The translations under genes and the position numbers were made by a program. The notes below the pieces were generated by a model. The model did no database searches, had not been told where the DNA came from, and worked only from the letters and a program-made list of their open reading frames with translations. A stretch of 13,896 nt of DNA from an uncultured Collinsella sp. (lineage in GTDB: Bacteria > Actinomycetota > Coriobacteriia > Coriobacteriales > Coriobacteriaceae): the NCBI GenBank assembly GCA_900549355.1, contig UROA01000039.1, positions 1 to 13,896 of the forward strand. The letters are read 5' to 3'. Shown here piece by piece: positions 6,614 to 13,083 of this stretch (its first letter is position 1; every line of letters begins with the position of its first letter).

Positions 6614-8212
6614 ATGGATCAAAAGGCTTCCGCAAAGGTCCTCGTACTCGACTTTGGTGCGCAGTACGGTCAGCTCATTGCCCGTCGCGTCCGCGACCTC
6701 AACGTGTATTCTGAGATTGTCCCCTGCGACATCTCGGCCGACGAGATTCGCGATATGAACGCCTCTGCGCTCATCCTTTCTGGCGGCCCGGCCTCCGTGT
6801 ACGCCGAGGACGCTCCGTCCATCGACCCTGCCATCTTTGACCTGGGCCTTCCCGTCCTGGGCTTTTGCTACGGCCATCAGATCACGGCCGTGACGCTCGG
6901 CGGCAAGGTCGGCCACTCCGAGGTGGGCGAGTACGGCCGCGCCACCATTACGCGTACGGCCGGCGCCAAGCTCTTTAACTCCACGCCCATGGAGCAGACC
7001 GTGTGGATGAGCCACCGCGACGCCGTTTCCGAGGTGCCCGAGGGCTTTACCGTTACCGCCAGCACCGACGTGTGCCCGGTTGCTGCCATGGAGTGCCCCG
7101 AGCGCAAGATCTTCACCACGCAGTTCCACCCCGAGGTCAAGCACTCCGAGTATGGTCAGCAGCTGCTGAGCAACTTCCTGTTTGAGATCTGCGGCCTGGA
7201 GCCCAACTGGAGCATGGACAACCTGGTCGAGACCATGACGGCCGAGTTCCGCGAGAAGGTCGGCGACGACCGCGTGATTCTGGCCCTGTCCGGCGGCGTC
7301 GACTCCTCCGTCGTGGCTGCGCTGGGTGCTCGCGCCGTAGGTAAGCAGATGACCTGCGTCTTCATCAACCACGGCCTGCTGCGCAAGGGCGAGCCCGAGC
7401 AGGTGGAGGAGGTCTTCACCAAGCAGTTTGACGTCGACTTTATCCACGTCCACGCCGAGGACCGTTATGCCGAGCTTCTGGCCGGGGTGACCGAGCCCGA
7501 GGAGAAGCGCCGCATCATCGGTACGCAGTTCTGGAAAGAGTTCTTCGCCGTGGCGCAGCAGCTCGAGACCGATGGCAAGCCGGTCAAGTACCTGGCTCAG
7601 GGCACCATCTACCCCGACATCATCGAGTCCGGCGCTCGCAAGACGGGCGGCAAGACGGCCACCATCAAGAGCCACCACAACCTGATCCCGTTCCCCGAGG
7701 GCGTGCACTTCGACCTTATCGAGCCGCTCGACCACTTCTTTAAGGACGAGGTCCGTGCACTTGGTCTGGCGCTGGGCCTGCCGGGTCACATCGTGTTCCG
7801 TCAGCCTTTCCCGGGTCCGGGTCTGGCCATCCGCATCATCGGTGCGGTCGATAAGGAGAAGCTCGAGATCCTCAAGAATGCCGACGCTATCGTGCGTGAG
7901 GAGCTGGATGCCTACAATCAGCGCCTGTTTGAGCAGACCGGCGAGCGCAACTCCGAGCACAGCTGCTGGCAGTACTTTGCGGTTCTGCCCGACATTAAGT
8001 CCGTCGGTGTCATGGGTGACGAGCGTACCTACCAGCGCCCAATCATCCTGCGCGCCGTCGAGTCCAGCGATGCCATGACCGCCGACTGGGCCAAACTGCC
8101 CTACGACGTGCTGGCCCGCATCTCCGGCCGCATCGTTGCCGAGGTTCCCGGCGCCAACCGCGTGTGCTACGACATCACGTCCAAGCCGCCCGCGACCATC
8201 GAGTGGGAATAA
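6614..8212 (+). CDS. guaA: GMP synthase (glutamine-hydrolysing)
   Basis: Converts XMP to GMP using glutamine and ATP, the last step of guanine nucleotide synthesis; cytoplasmic. The 532 residues are close to the usual ~515-525. An N-terminal class I glutamine amidotransferase domain (about 8-190) has nucleophile Cys85 in GFCYGHQ and the partners His172 and Glu174 in QFHPEV. The ATP-pyrophosphatase P-loop SGGVDSS is at 226-232. The dimerisation domain ends in the typical KPPATIEWE. Start: ATG 6614 follows GAGGGGGA closely and gives the family-like N-terminus; an in-frame start 12 codons upstream is unlikely. The last codons (GAG TGG GAA TAA) are the attachment sequence used by Tn5801-like elements, and the element to the right starts here without altering the protein. 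Confidence 0.97.
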   Translation: MDQKASAKVLVLDFGAQYGQLIARRVRDLNVYSEIVPCDISADEIRDMNASALILSGGPASVYAEDAPSIDPAIFDLGLPVLGFCYGHQITAVTLGGKVGHSEVGEYGRATITRTAGAKLFNSTPMEQTVWMSHRDAVSEVPEGFTVTASTDVCPVAAMECPERKIFTTQFHPEVKHSEYGQQLLSNFLFEICGLEPNWSMDNLVETMTAEFREKVGDDRVILALSGGVDSSVVAALGARAVGKQMTCVFINHGLLRKGEPEQVEEVFTKQFDVDFIHVHAEDRYAELLAGVTEPEEKRRIIGTQFWKEFFAVAQQLETDGKPVKYLAQGTIYPDIIESGARKTGGKTATIKSHHNLIPFPEGVHFDLIEPLDHFFKDEVRALGLALGLPGHIVFRQPFPGPGLAIRIIGAVDKEKLEILKNADAIVREELDAYNQRLFEQTGERNSEHSCWQYFAVLPDIKSVGVMGDERTYQRPIILRAVESSDAMTADWAKLPYDVLARISGRIVAEVPGANRVCYDITSKPPATIEWE

Positions 8213-8213
8213 C
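8202..8213 (+). other. Attachment core copy 1, spanning the guaA stop codon
   Basis: AGTGGGAATAAC overlaps the final Glu-Trp-Glu-stop of guaA. GAGTGGGAATA is, from memory, the 11-bp target of Tn5801-like elements. An identical 12-mer recurs at 8305-8316. Confidence 0.7.
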
Positions 8214-8304
8214 GGGAACTGGCTTCTGAACTCGCGTTTTGGTGCTGCCGAGTACCGCCTGATACTGTTTCGGCATCGCCGCAGGACGAAGCCACCAGCG
8301 AAAT

Positions 8305-8316
8305 AGTGGGAATAAC
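8305..8316 (+). other. Attachment core copy 2, directly before the terminator
   Basis: A second AGTGGGAATAAC, exactly 103 bp downstream of copy 1, is joined immediately to the strong terminator at 8317. The order guaA end then terminator may be the original chromosomal arrangement. If so, 8214-8304 would be inserted DNA, possibly a remnant of an earlier integration or the first segment of the element. Confidence 0.65.
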
Positions 8317-8352
8317 AGCCCTCGAACCCTCTGGTTCGAGGGCTTTCTTTTT
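8317..8352 (+). terminator. Strong intrinsic terminator downstream of guaA
   Basis: A 12-bp perfect stem AGCCCTCGAACC (8317-8328) / GGTTCGAGGGCT (8333-8344) with a CTCT loop is followed by TTTCTTTTT. It would terminate guaA transcription and shield the element. Confidence 0.93.
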
Positions 8353-8405
8353 GCATCTCTATCTGGGAAAACGACCCAATTATTCCCGTCTATCCCTACT
8401 GGGCG

Positions 8406-8429
8406 GTACAGCGGAGTACTCGGCGGTAC
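8406..8429. promoter_or_regulatory. Three GTAC tetramers at exact 10-bp intervals
   Basis: GTAC occurs at 8406-8409, 8416-8419 and 8426-8429, inside a direct repeat of GGCGGTAC (8402-8409, 8422-8429). The GTAC-N6-GTAC spacing equals that of the three operators at 9224-9302, and GTACAG begins both this site and the middle operator. It is possibly a remote site for the repressor encoded at 8770-9183. Confidence 0.45.
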
Positions 8430-8479
8430 GGGAATAATTAGGCCCTGCGGGAATAATTCACAATTCGGGTCCCCCGAAG

Positions 8480-8604
8480 GCCGGTTTCGACCGGTCGAAA
8501 CTGAGTTGAAACTGCGAGGCGGATTCAAACCCTTTTCAATTGTATTTGCCCAGTTCAACAAACGGGAATAAAGAAACGCGGAAATCGGTTTCCGCAGTTT
8601 CGAC
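8480..8604. repeat. Second repeat family GTCGAAACTGCG with an 18-bp palindrome
   Basis: GTTTCGACC followed by its exact reverse complement forms a perfect palindrome at 8484-8501. Its right arm starts GTCGAAACTGAG (8494-8505), followed at once by GTTGAAACTGCG (8505-8516). GTCGAAACTGCG is found on the minus strand at 8593-8604. These could be excisionase or integrase sites within the attachment region. Confidence 0.6.
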
Positions 8605-8709
8605 AACCCCGAATGCCGCCGAATAACGCCGTGTATCTTGCTGTATTTTAGCGCGCAATTATTCCTCGAACGGGGCTTCAGGGGTGCCGATTTCATACGG
8701 GAATAATGG

Positions 8710-8737
8710 AACAGCCTCCGGAGAACCGGAGGCTGTT
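8710..8737 (-). terminator. Terminator of the repressor gene
   Basis: A 12-bp perfect stem AACAGCCTCCGG (8710-8721) / CCGGAGGCTGTT (8726-8737) has a four-base loop, 33 bp beyond the repressor stop. Read on the minus strand it is followed by TTCCATTATTCC, moderately T-rich; on the plus strand the following sequence has no T-run. Confidence 0.75.
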
Positions 8738-8769
8738 CGCAAGAAAACGTCAATTCACCTGGGAAGATG

Positions 8770-9183
8770 TCAGAAAGAGGCCTTCCAGCCGGCGTAAGCG
8801 TCCTCGTCGAGTTCGCCGCGTTCGAGCTCGGCACGCTTTTCGGCCCAGGTTTTGATCGACTGCGCGAGCTTGGGGGCATGCGGCGCCCTGGGGTCGACCT
8901 CCAGGCCCATGCCGTCCTCGCTGGGGACGAGACCGTAGCCCTCCTCAAGCTGCAGCAGCAGGGCCATGAGGTCTCGAGACGTCTCGACGCCGTAGTCCTT
9001 GAGCGCGCCCTCGGAGACCTCGAGCGCCTTCGCGATCTTCTCGAGCAGCTCGGGCTTAACCGCGCGGATGCCGCTCTCGTAGTGCCTGATCGCACCCTCG
9101 GTGAGCCCTACGGCATCGGCGAGCTGGGCCTGCGTAAAGCCCTTCGCCTTGCGATGCCGCCGAATGTTGTCGCCTGTCGCCAT
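8770..9183 (-). CDS. XRE-family repressor of the element
   Basis: 137 residues. An N-terminal Cro/C1 helix-turn-helix (about 6-62) shows FTQAQLADAVGLTEGAIRHY, the typical Q-x3-A and G-x3-I-x3-E layout. The C-terminal half carries a Pro-rich linker and a charged helix ending WAEKRAELERGELDEDAYAGWK (about 113-134), a tail type seen in regulators of Firmicutes and actinobacterial elements. There is no LexA-like protease domain, so SOS self-cleavage is not expected. Start ATG 9183 follows AGGAGG (9193-9188). It is divergent from the excisionase and integrase genes, with a GTAC-N6-GTAC operator inside its own promoter, which suggests autoregulation and control of excision. Confidence 0.88.
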   Translation of the reverse strand: MATGDNIRRHRKAKGFTQAQLADAVGLTEGAIRHYESGIRAVKPELLEKIAKALEVSEGALKDYGVETSRDLMALLLQLEEGYGLVPSEDGMGLEVDPRAPHAPKLAQSIKTWAEKRAELERGELDEDAYAGWKASF

Positions 9184-9212
9184 GTGCCCTCCTATAGATT
9201 TCGTCGGCGACC

Positions 9213-9241
9213 ATTCTATCAGCGTACGAGTTTGTACGCAA
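9213..9241 (-). promoter_or_regulatory. Repressor promoter
   Basis: On the minus strand, -35 TTGCGT (9241-9236), a 17-bp spacer and -10 TAGAAT (9218-9213). The first operator (9222-9239) covers the spacer, so repressor binding would shut off its own gene. Confidence 0.7.
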
Positions 9242-9304
9242 TTCTATTGACAGTACAGATACGTACGATTATTCTCGGGAATACGAGCGTACGCATACGT
9301 ACGG
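9222..9304. promoter_or_regulatory. Three GTAC-N6-GTAC operators in the divergent switch
   Basis: O1 GCGTAC-N6-GTACGC at 9222-9239, O2 with GTACs at 9253-9256 and 9263-9266, and O3 with GTACs at 9289-9292 and 9299-9302. Both GTACs in each are exactly 10 bp apart, one helical turn. The shared dyad approximates GTACGNATNCGTAC. Placement is functional: O1 and O2 lie in promoter spacers, O3 just after the predicted excisionase transcription start. Confidence 0.8.
9247..9275 (+). promoter_or_regulatory. Excisionase-integrase promoter
   Basis: A perfect -35 TTGACA (9247-9252), an exact 17-bp spacer and -10 TATTCT (9270-9275). O2 fills the spacer. A CGGGAATA octamer like the attachment-region repeats follows at 9276-9283, so integrase or excisionase might also act here. 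Confidence 0.8.
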
Positions 9305-9322
9305 ATAGATAGGAGGTCCAAG

Positions 9323-9538
9323 ATGGAACAGCCGGTGGCAAAGACACCGAGGCCGAGCATGCTCACCGCCGACGAGGTGGCGGAGCGCCTGAAGATCAAG
9401 AAAGGCAGCGCCTACGAGGTCATCCGCCAAATGAACAAGGAGCAGGAGGCCCTCGGGCGCGTGGTGATCCGCGGACGCGTCCGCAGCGACCTGTTCGATG
9501 CCCGCTACTTCCCGGAGGTGGACGATGCCAGCCTATAA
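9323..9538 (+). CDS. Excisionase-like winged-helix DNA-binding protein
   Basis: 71 residues. A MerR/excisionase-like helix-turn-helix runs through LTADEVAERLKIKKGSAYEVI (about 14-34), then a wing-like stretch VVIRGRVRSDLFDARYF. The position directly before and overlapping the integrase, by 14 bases, is standard for recombination directionality factors, so a role in excision is likely though it could also be a general regulator. Start ATG 9323 follows AGGAGG (9311-9316) by six bases. It is driven by the strong promoter at 9247-9275 and presumably repressed by the XRE protein. Confidence 0.75.
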   Translation: MEQPVAKTPRPSMLTADEVAERLKIKKGSAYEVIRQMNKEQEALGRVVIRGRVRSDLFDARYFPEVDDASL

Positions 9539-10598
9539 GGACAAGAAGACGGGGCTCTTCTACGTGCAGTTCTACTACCGCGACGCGCGCGGGGCCAAGC
9601 GGCACAAGACGAAGAAAGGTTTCCAAACCGAACTCGAGGCGCTTCTGTGGGAGAAGAACTTCAAGGCCCTCAAGGACGACGCCATGGACATGACCTTCGC
9701 CGACTTCTGCAAGGTCTACGAGGCGGAGGTGAGGCCGAGGGTCCGCGAGCACACCTGGCTCACCAAGGAGAACATCATCCAGAGCAAGCTCCTGCCGTTC
9801 TTCGGCGACATGCGCATGTGCGACATACGGCCCGTCGACATCGTCAGGTGGCAGAACTCCCTCACTGGATCAACAAGGGCGGACGGCGACGGCTTCAAGC
9901 CCACTTACCTGAGGATCATCAACAACCAGCTAAACGCCATCTTCAACCACGCCGAGCGCTACTACAACCTGGAGAAGAACCCCGTTCACAAGGTGGACAA
10001 GATGGGCAGCAAGGAGGCTGGCGAGATGCAGTTCTGGACCAAGGACGAGTACCTCCGCTTCTCGGAGGCCATCTCCGACAAACCACTCGCCTTCTACGCT
10101 TTCGAGGTGCTCTACTGGATGGGCATACGCTGCGGCGAGCTCATGGCGCTCACGCCCTCGGACTTCCTGATGGAGACGTCGGAGCTGCGCATAAACAAGT
10201 CCTACCAGCGCCTGCGCGGCGAGGACGTGGTCACGAAGCCGAAGACGCGCAAATCGGTGCGTACGATCAAGATGCCCGCGTTCCTCCGCGACGAGATGGC
10301 GGAGTTCATCGAGATGCGCGATGACGTGGCGCCCGACGAGCGGCTCTTCGGCTTCACGAAGCACTTCCTCGTGCATGAGATGGACCGCGGCTGCAAGGCG
10401 TCGGGCGTCAAACGGATACGCATCCACGACCTTCGCCACAGCCACGTGAGCCTGCTCATCAACATGGGCTTCTCCGCCCTCGACATCGCCGAGCGCGTGG
10501 GACACGAGGCCATCGACATCACATACCGCTACGCGCACCTTTTCCCCGCCAAGCGCGCGCAGATCGCCGACGCGCTCTCCGAGTTGAGGGGCGAATAG
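9525..10598 (+). CDS. int: Tyrosine-type site-specific integrase
   Basis: 357 residues. The N-terminal part (about 1-50, KDKKTGLFYVQFYYRDARGAKR) resembles the AP2-like arm-DNA-binding domain of Tn916-type integrases. A core-binding domain (about 56-150) precedes the catalytic domain. Catalytic residues seen are Arg202 (GIRCGELMAL), a Lys in KPKTRK (238-243), His301 and Arg304 in HDLRH, His327 in GHEAI, and the nucleophile, most likely Tyr336 in RYAHLFP. The set is complete, so the enzyme is probably active. Start ATG 9525 follows GGAGG (9514-9518) by six bases and overlaps the previous gene, so translation is coupled. Expected to recombine at the guaA end sequence at 8202-8213. Confidence 0.95.
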   Translation: MPAYKDKKTGLFYVQFYYRDARGAKRHKTKKGFQTELEALLWEKNFKALKDDAMDMTFADFCKVYEAEVRPRVREHTWLTKENIIQSKLLPFFGDMRMCDIRPVDIVRWQNSLTGSTRADGDGFKPTYLRIINNQLNAIFNHAERYYNLEKNPVHKVDKMGSKEAGEMQFWTKDEYLRFSEAISDKPLAFYAFEVLYWMGIRCGELMALTPSDFLMETSELRINKSYQRLRGEDVVTKPKTRKSVRTIKMPAFLRDEMAEFIEMRDDVAPDERLFGFTKHFLVHEMDRGCKASGVKRIRIHDLRHSHVSLLINMGFSALDIAERVGHEAIDITYRYAHLFPAKRAQIADALSELRGE

Positions 10599-10599
10599 G

Positions 10600-10980
10600 A
10601 TGCCGTGCGAGAACAGCGCCCGCAAGCGCAGCAAGACGATGGCGTTCCGCTGCACCCCGGAGGAGTACGAGCTGATCGCCAACATGGCCGCCTGGAGCGG
10701 CATGAGCAGGCAGGACTACATCATGGCGAGGCTGAGCGGGACCGAGATAACGGTGAGGCCGTCGTCGCGGACGCAACGGGCGCTGCGCGACTCCATGAAG
10801 AGCCTGGCGGAGCGGCTCCTCGCCGTGTGCGACGCCGATGAGCTTGATGCGGACCTCCAAAGGCAGCTCGCCCTGGTCATGGAGATCTTCAACGGGTTCG
10901 GCGAGGCGCCGCCGCCCGGAAGGCGCGCAAAGCGCGAGAAGGGGCCCGGCGACGATCTCTTCGGGATGTCTCGGTGCTAA
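10600..10980 (+). CDS. Ribbon-helix-helix/MobC-like protein
   Basis: 126 residues starting one base after the integrase stop, with GAGGGG (10586-10591) as ribosome binding site. The segment at 13-48 (KTMAFRCTPEEYELIANMAAWSGMSRQDYIMARLSG) reads as a beta strand and two helices. This is the pattern of ribbon-helix-helix accessory proteins such as MobC and related mobilization factors. The C-terminus is a helix (about 57-103) and a Pro/Arg/Lys-rich tail. In the family such proteins assist relaxase at oriT; no relaxase is visible, so a plain DNA-binding role is equally possible. Likely last gene of the excisionase-integrase operon. Confidence 0.6.
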   Translation: MPCENSARKRSKTMAFRCTPEEYELIANMAAWSGMSRQDYIMARLSGTEITVRPSSRTQRALRDSMKSLAERLLAVCDADELDADLQRQLALVMEIFNGFGEAPPPGRRAKREKGPGDDLFGMSRC

Positions 10981-11089
10981 TCCCGGGCCGCGATTGGGAG
11001 GCGCAACCGCTTCCGGGCGCACGCGCGCGTGCCGGCGCGGCGAGGGGCCGCAGGCGCAATGCGTGGGCGACCAAGGCAATCAGAGGCAA
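10981..11089. other. GC-rich intergenic stretch with a 14-bp palindrome
   Basis: GCACGCG followed by CGCGTGC at 11019-11032 is a perfect 14-bp palindrome flanked by CCGG and CCGG. No T-run follows. It may end the integrase operon or, given the MobC-like neighbour, belong to a transfer origin. Neither can be shown here. Confidence 0.35.
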
Positions 11090-11123
11090 TTTGATGAAAA
11101 AGGTATATACTATTTTCATCAAA
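11090..11123. promoter_or_regulatory. Inverted-repeat operator and -10 of the AbiE operon
   Basis: TTTGATGAAAA (11090-11100) and its exact reverse complement TTTTCATCAAA (11113-11123) flank 12 bases containing a -10-like TATACT (11106-11111). Transcription would start inside the right arm, two bases from AGGAGG of the antitoxin gene. AbiEi antitoxins are known to repress their own promoter through inverted repeats, which fits. A -35 is not clear. Confidence 0.75.
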
Positions 11124-11136
11124 AAGGAGGAACGCT

Positions 11137-11754
11137 ATGACAGAAGCAGAGGCCATCGCTAAGCGCATAGAGAGCTTCGGCGCCGGCAGGGCCTTCACAG
11201 CCGCCGACTTCTCCGACGTCGCAGGCCGGCGCAATGCCGCCAACGCGCTCGGGCGCTTGCATGCAAAGGGAGGGATCGCCCGCGCCATCCGCGGCGTCTA
11301 CTACGCGCCGGAGCGCAGCGCGCTCATGGGCACCGAGGTGCCGGCCAGCGCCGACGAGGTCGTGCGCGCCGTCGCCCGTGCCAACAAGTGGATCGTCGCA
11401 CCGTCCGGCGACGCGGCGCTCAATGCGCTGGGCCTCGACACACAGGTGCCCGCAAAGCTCGTCTACGTCAGCAGCGGTCCGTACAAGCGCTACGAGTACG
11501 GGCCGTACGATATCGAGCTCCGGCACCGCGCCAACCGCGACCTGCTCGACTGCTCGCAGATCACCTGCACCATCGTGCAGGCCCTCAAGGCGCTCGGGCG
11601 CGAGAACGTGGGCGACGAGGAAATCGGAACGCTCGCGCGCAACCTCACGGAAGAGCAGGTCGGCGCGTTCCTGGAAGAGTCGGCGGGGCTCACCTCCTGG
11701 GTTGCCGACGCCGCGAAGAAGATATGGGAGGCGAAGCATGGACAGGATCGCTAG
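11137..11754 (+). CDS. abiEi: AbiEi-family type IV antitoxin / autorepressor (DUF6088-like)
   Basis: 205 residues. An N-terminal winged-helix region (about 1-56) has the family's FTAADFSDVAGRRNAANALGRL and the RGVYY turn. The C-terminal domain contains APSGDAALNALGL, QVPAKLVYVSSGP and the DIELRHRAN segment typical of AbiEi-like proteins. In type IV systems the antitoxin counteracts the toxin without a stable complex and represses the operon. Start ATG 11137 follows AGGAGG (11125-11130) by six bases. Its 3' end overlaps the toxin gene by 17 bases, so production is coupled. The inverted repeat at 11090-11123 is its likely binding site. Confidence 0.88.
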   Translation: MTEAEAIAKRIESFGAGRAFTAADFSDVAGRRNAANALGRLHAKGGIARAIRGVYYAPERSALMGTEVPASADEVVRAVARANKWIVAPSGDAALNALGLDTQVPAKLVYVSSGPYKRYEYGPYDIELRHRANRDLLDCSQITCTIVQALKALGRENVGDEEIGTLARNLTEEQVGAFLEESAGLTSWVADAAKKIWEAKHGQDR

Positions 11755-12733
11755 GGCCTCGACCGACGAGCGCAGAATGGTCTTCGAGGCCGCCGCGCAG
11801 AGGATGGCGCTTGCGCCGGCCGTCGTCGAGAAGGACTTCTGGGTGTGCTACACCTTGGACCACCTTTTCCACAGAAGCGGCTTCGCCGAGTCCATGGTGT
11901 TCAAGGGCGGTACGAGCCTGTCGAAGGCTTTCGGGCTCATCGAGCGCTTCTCGGAGGACATCGACCTCATACTCGATTGGCGACTCCTGGGCTACGGCGA
12001 GAACGAGCCGTGGGAGCCGCGCAGCAACTCGGCGCAGGAGCGGTTCAAGGCCGACAGCATCGAGCGCACGAACGCCTTCCTGGCCGACGCCTTCGTCCCG
12101 AAGCTCAGGGCCACGCTCTCCGAGTCCCTCGGCACCGAAGCGTCCGTCAGGTGCGGGGCCGAGGAGGAGACCGTGTACTTCGACTACCCGCGCTCCTACG
12201 AGTCAGCGGGCACGCTCGACACCATCAAGCTGGAGATAGGACCCATGGCGGCATGGTCGCCCTCCGAGGAGGCGGCGATAACCCCGTACGCGGCGGACGT
12301 GGTTCCGTTCGGGCCCGAGCTGTCGACCACGGTGCGCACCGCGAGTCCCGAGCGCACGTTCTGGGAGAAGGCCACCATCCTGCACCAGGAGGCCAACAGG
12401 CCCGAGGGCAAGGCTATGCCCAGGCGCTACTCCCGCCATTACTACGACATGTACCGCCTCGGCCACTCGTTCGTGCTCGGCCGCGCCGTAGCGCAGCCCG
12501 GCCTCCTCGAACAGGTCGTCAGGTTCAAAGAGAAGTTCTACCGCACGCCGTGGGCCAAGCTGGCCGATGCGAGGCCCGGCACGCTCAGGCTCGCCCCTCC
12601 AAAGGGCAGGCTCGACGAGCTGGCAGCCGATTACGCCTCGATGAGGCCGATGCTGTTCGGCAGCTACCCGAGCATCGATGAGATAGTCGCCTACATGGTG
12701 GAGCTCGAGGAGACCATCAACGGGCTAAGCTGA
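11738..12733 (+). CDS. abiEii: AbiEii/AbiGii-type nucleotidyltransferase toxin
   Basis: 331 residues. The toxin of type IV abortive-infection systems is a DNA polymerase beta-like nucleotidyltransferase that modifies RNA (tRNA in studied members) and halts growth after phage attack. Visible signatures: VEKDFWVCYTLDHLF (30-44), the nucleotide-binding FKGGTSLSKAFGLI (55-68) and the metal-binding RFSEDIDL (70-77) with Asp74 and Asp76. A later helical part includes TFWEKATILHQE and RHYYDMYRLG. The catalytic set appears intact. Start ATG 11738 follows GGGAGG (11726-11731) by six bases and overlaps the antitoxin gene. A longer upstream reading of the frame would run through the antitoxin gene and is rejected. 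Confidence 0.92.
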   Translation: MDRIARASTDERRMVFEAAAQRMALAPAVVEKDFWVCYTLDHLFHRSGFAESMVFKGGTSLSKAFGLIERFSEDIDLILDWRLLGYGENEPWEPRSNSAQERFKADSIERTNAFLADAFVPKLRATLSESLGTEASVRCGAEEETVYFDYPRSYESAGTLDTIKLEIGPMAAWSPSEEAAITPYAADVVPFGPELSTTVRTASPERTFWEKATILHQEANRPEGKAMPRRYSRHYYDMYRLGHSFVLGRAVAQPGLLEQVVRFKEKFYRTPWAKLADARPGTLRLAPPKGRLDELAADYASMRPMLFGSYPSIDEIVAYMVELEETINGLS

Positions 12734-13083
12734 CCAAGGGCGCCCCAATTCCGGGCGCCTGCCAGAATCGAAGAGGCGGGGCGGGCAACGCGACGGCTTC
12801 CCCGCCGAGAGCGGAGCGTTCCTTTTCGACGGGCGGCGTTGAGAGTTCGGCATAAAAGACCTCGTTCTGCAGCCTCCAGGATGCGCGCGGCGTCCTCGAT
12901 GCGCTCGGCGCATCTCTCGCTTATCGACCTCAGGACCAGTATGTCCTCGACGTCGAGAGGGTCCAGCTGGTCGGCGTGCGCCATGGACTCGAGCAGCTGG
13001 TCCAGCCCCCTCGCCAGCCTTCCCGCATCTGCCACCGCGTCGAGCAGCTCGCGACGCTCGTCCTTCTCGTTGATGCCCATCAT
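12691..13083 (-). CDS. Uncharacterised helical protein, convergent with the toxin gene
   Basis: Not recognised. 130 residues if read to the stop at 12691. Start ATG 13083 follows AAGGAGG (13097-13091) by seven bases. The first ~80 residues look real: GINEKDERRELLDAVADAGR, then LARGLDQLLESMAHADQ, then LDVEDILVLRSISERCAERI, all strongly helical and acidic. After residue 76 the composition turns Arg-rich and codon use worsens. The next frame instead reads NEVFYAELSTPPVEKER with better codons and stops near 12719. This suggests a frameshift near 12860 or a natural end shared with the toxin gene. As read, the 3' end overlaps the toxin gene by 43 bases. Confidence 0.5.
   Translation of the reverse strand: MMGINEKDERRELLDAVADAGRLARGLDQLLESMAHADQLDPLDVEDILVLRSISERCAERIEDAARILEAAERGLLCRTLNAARRKGTLRSRRGSRRVARPASSILAGARNWGALGQLSPLMVSSSSTM
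12739..12759. terminator. Short stem-loop after the AbiE operon
   Basis: GGCGCCC (12739-12745) pairs with GGGCGCC (12753-12759) over a 7-base loop, five bases after the toxin stop. There is no T-run on either side, so termination is only possible. Confidence 0.35.

Larger units (their letters stand above)
8378..8708. repeat. Array of ACGGGAATAATT-type repeats (putative integrase arm sites)
   Basis: Exact or near copies of ACGGGAATAATT lie at 8378-8389 (minus, exact), 8428-8439 (exact), 8447-8458 (11/12), 8562-8573 (10/12), 8657-8668 (minus, 9/12) and 8697-8708 (11/12). The two attachment cores share the GGGAATAA octamer. This 8353-8709 stretch has no credible gene. Multiple short sites in both orientations near a junction resemble the arm-type sites bound by the N-terminal domain of tyrosine integrases. 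Origin iterons or accreted att remnants are alternatives. Confidence 0.7.

Noticed and set aside
6566..8356. A 596-residue open frame antisense to guaA
   Set aside because: It is a shadow of high-GC codons on the opposite strand, is composed of low-complexity Val/Leu/Gly/Asp, and guaA carries clear catalytic motifs.
8378..8708. CRISPR array
   Set aside because: The repeats are short (about 12 bp), irregularly spaced and in both orientations, and no cas genes are nearby.
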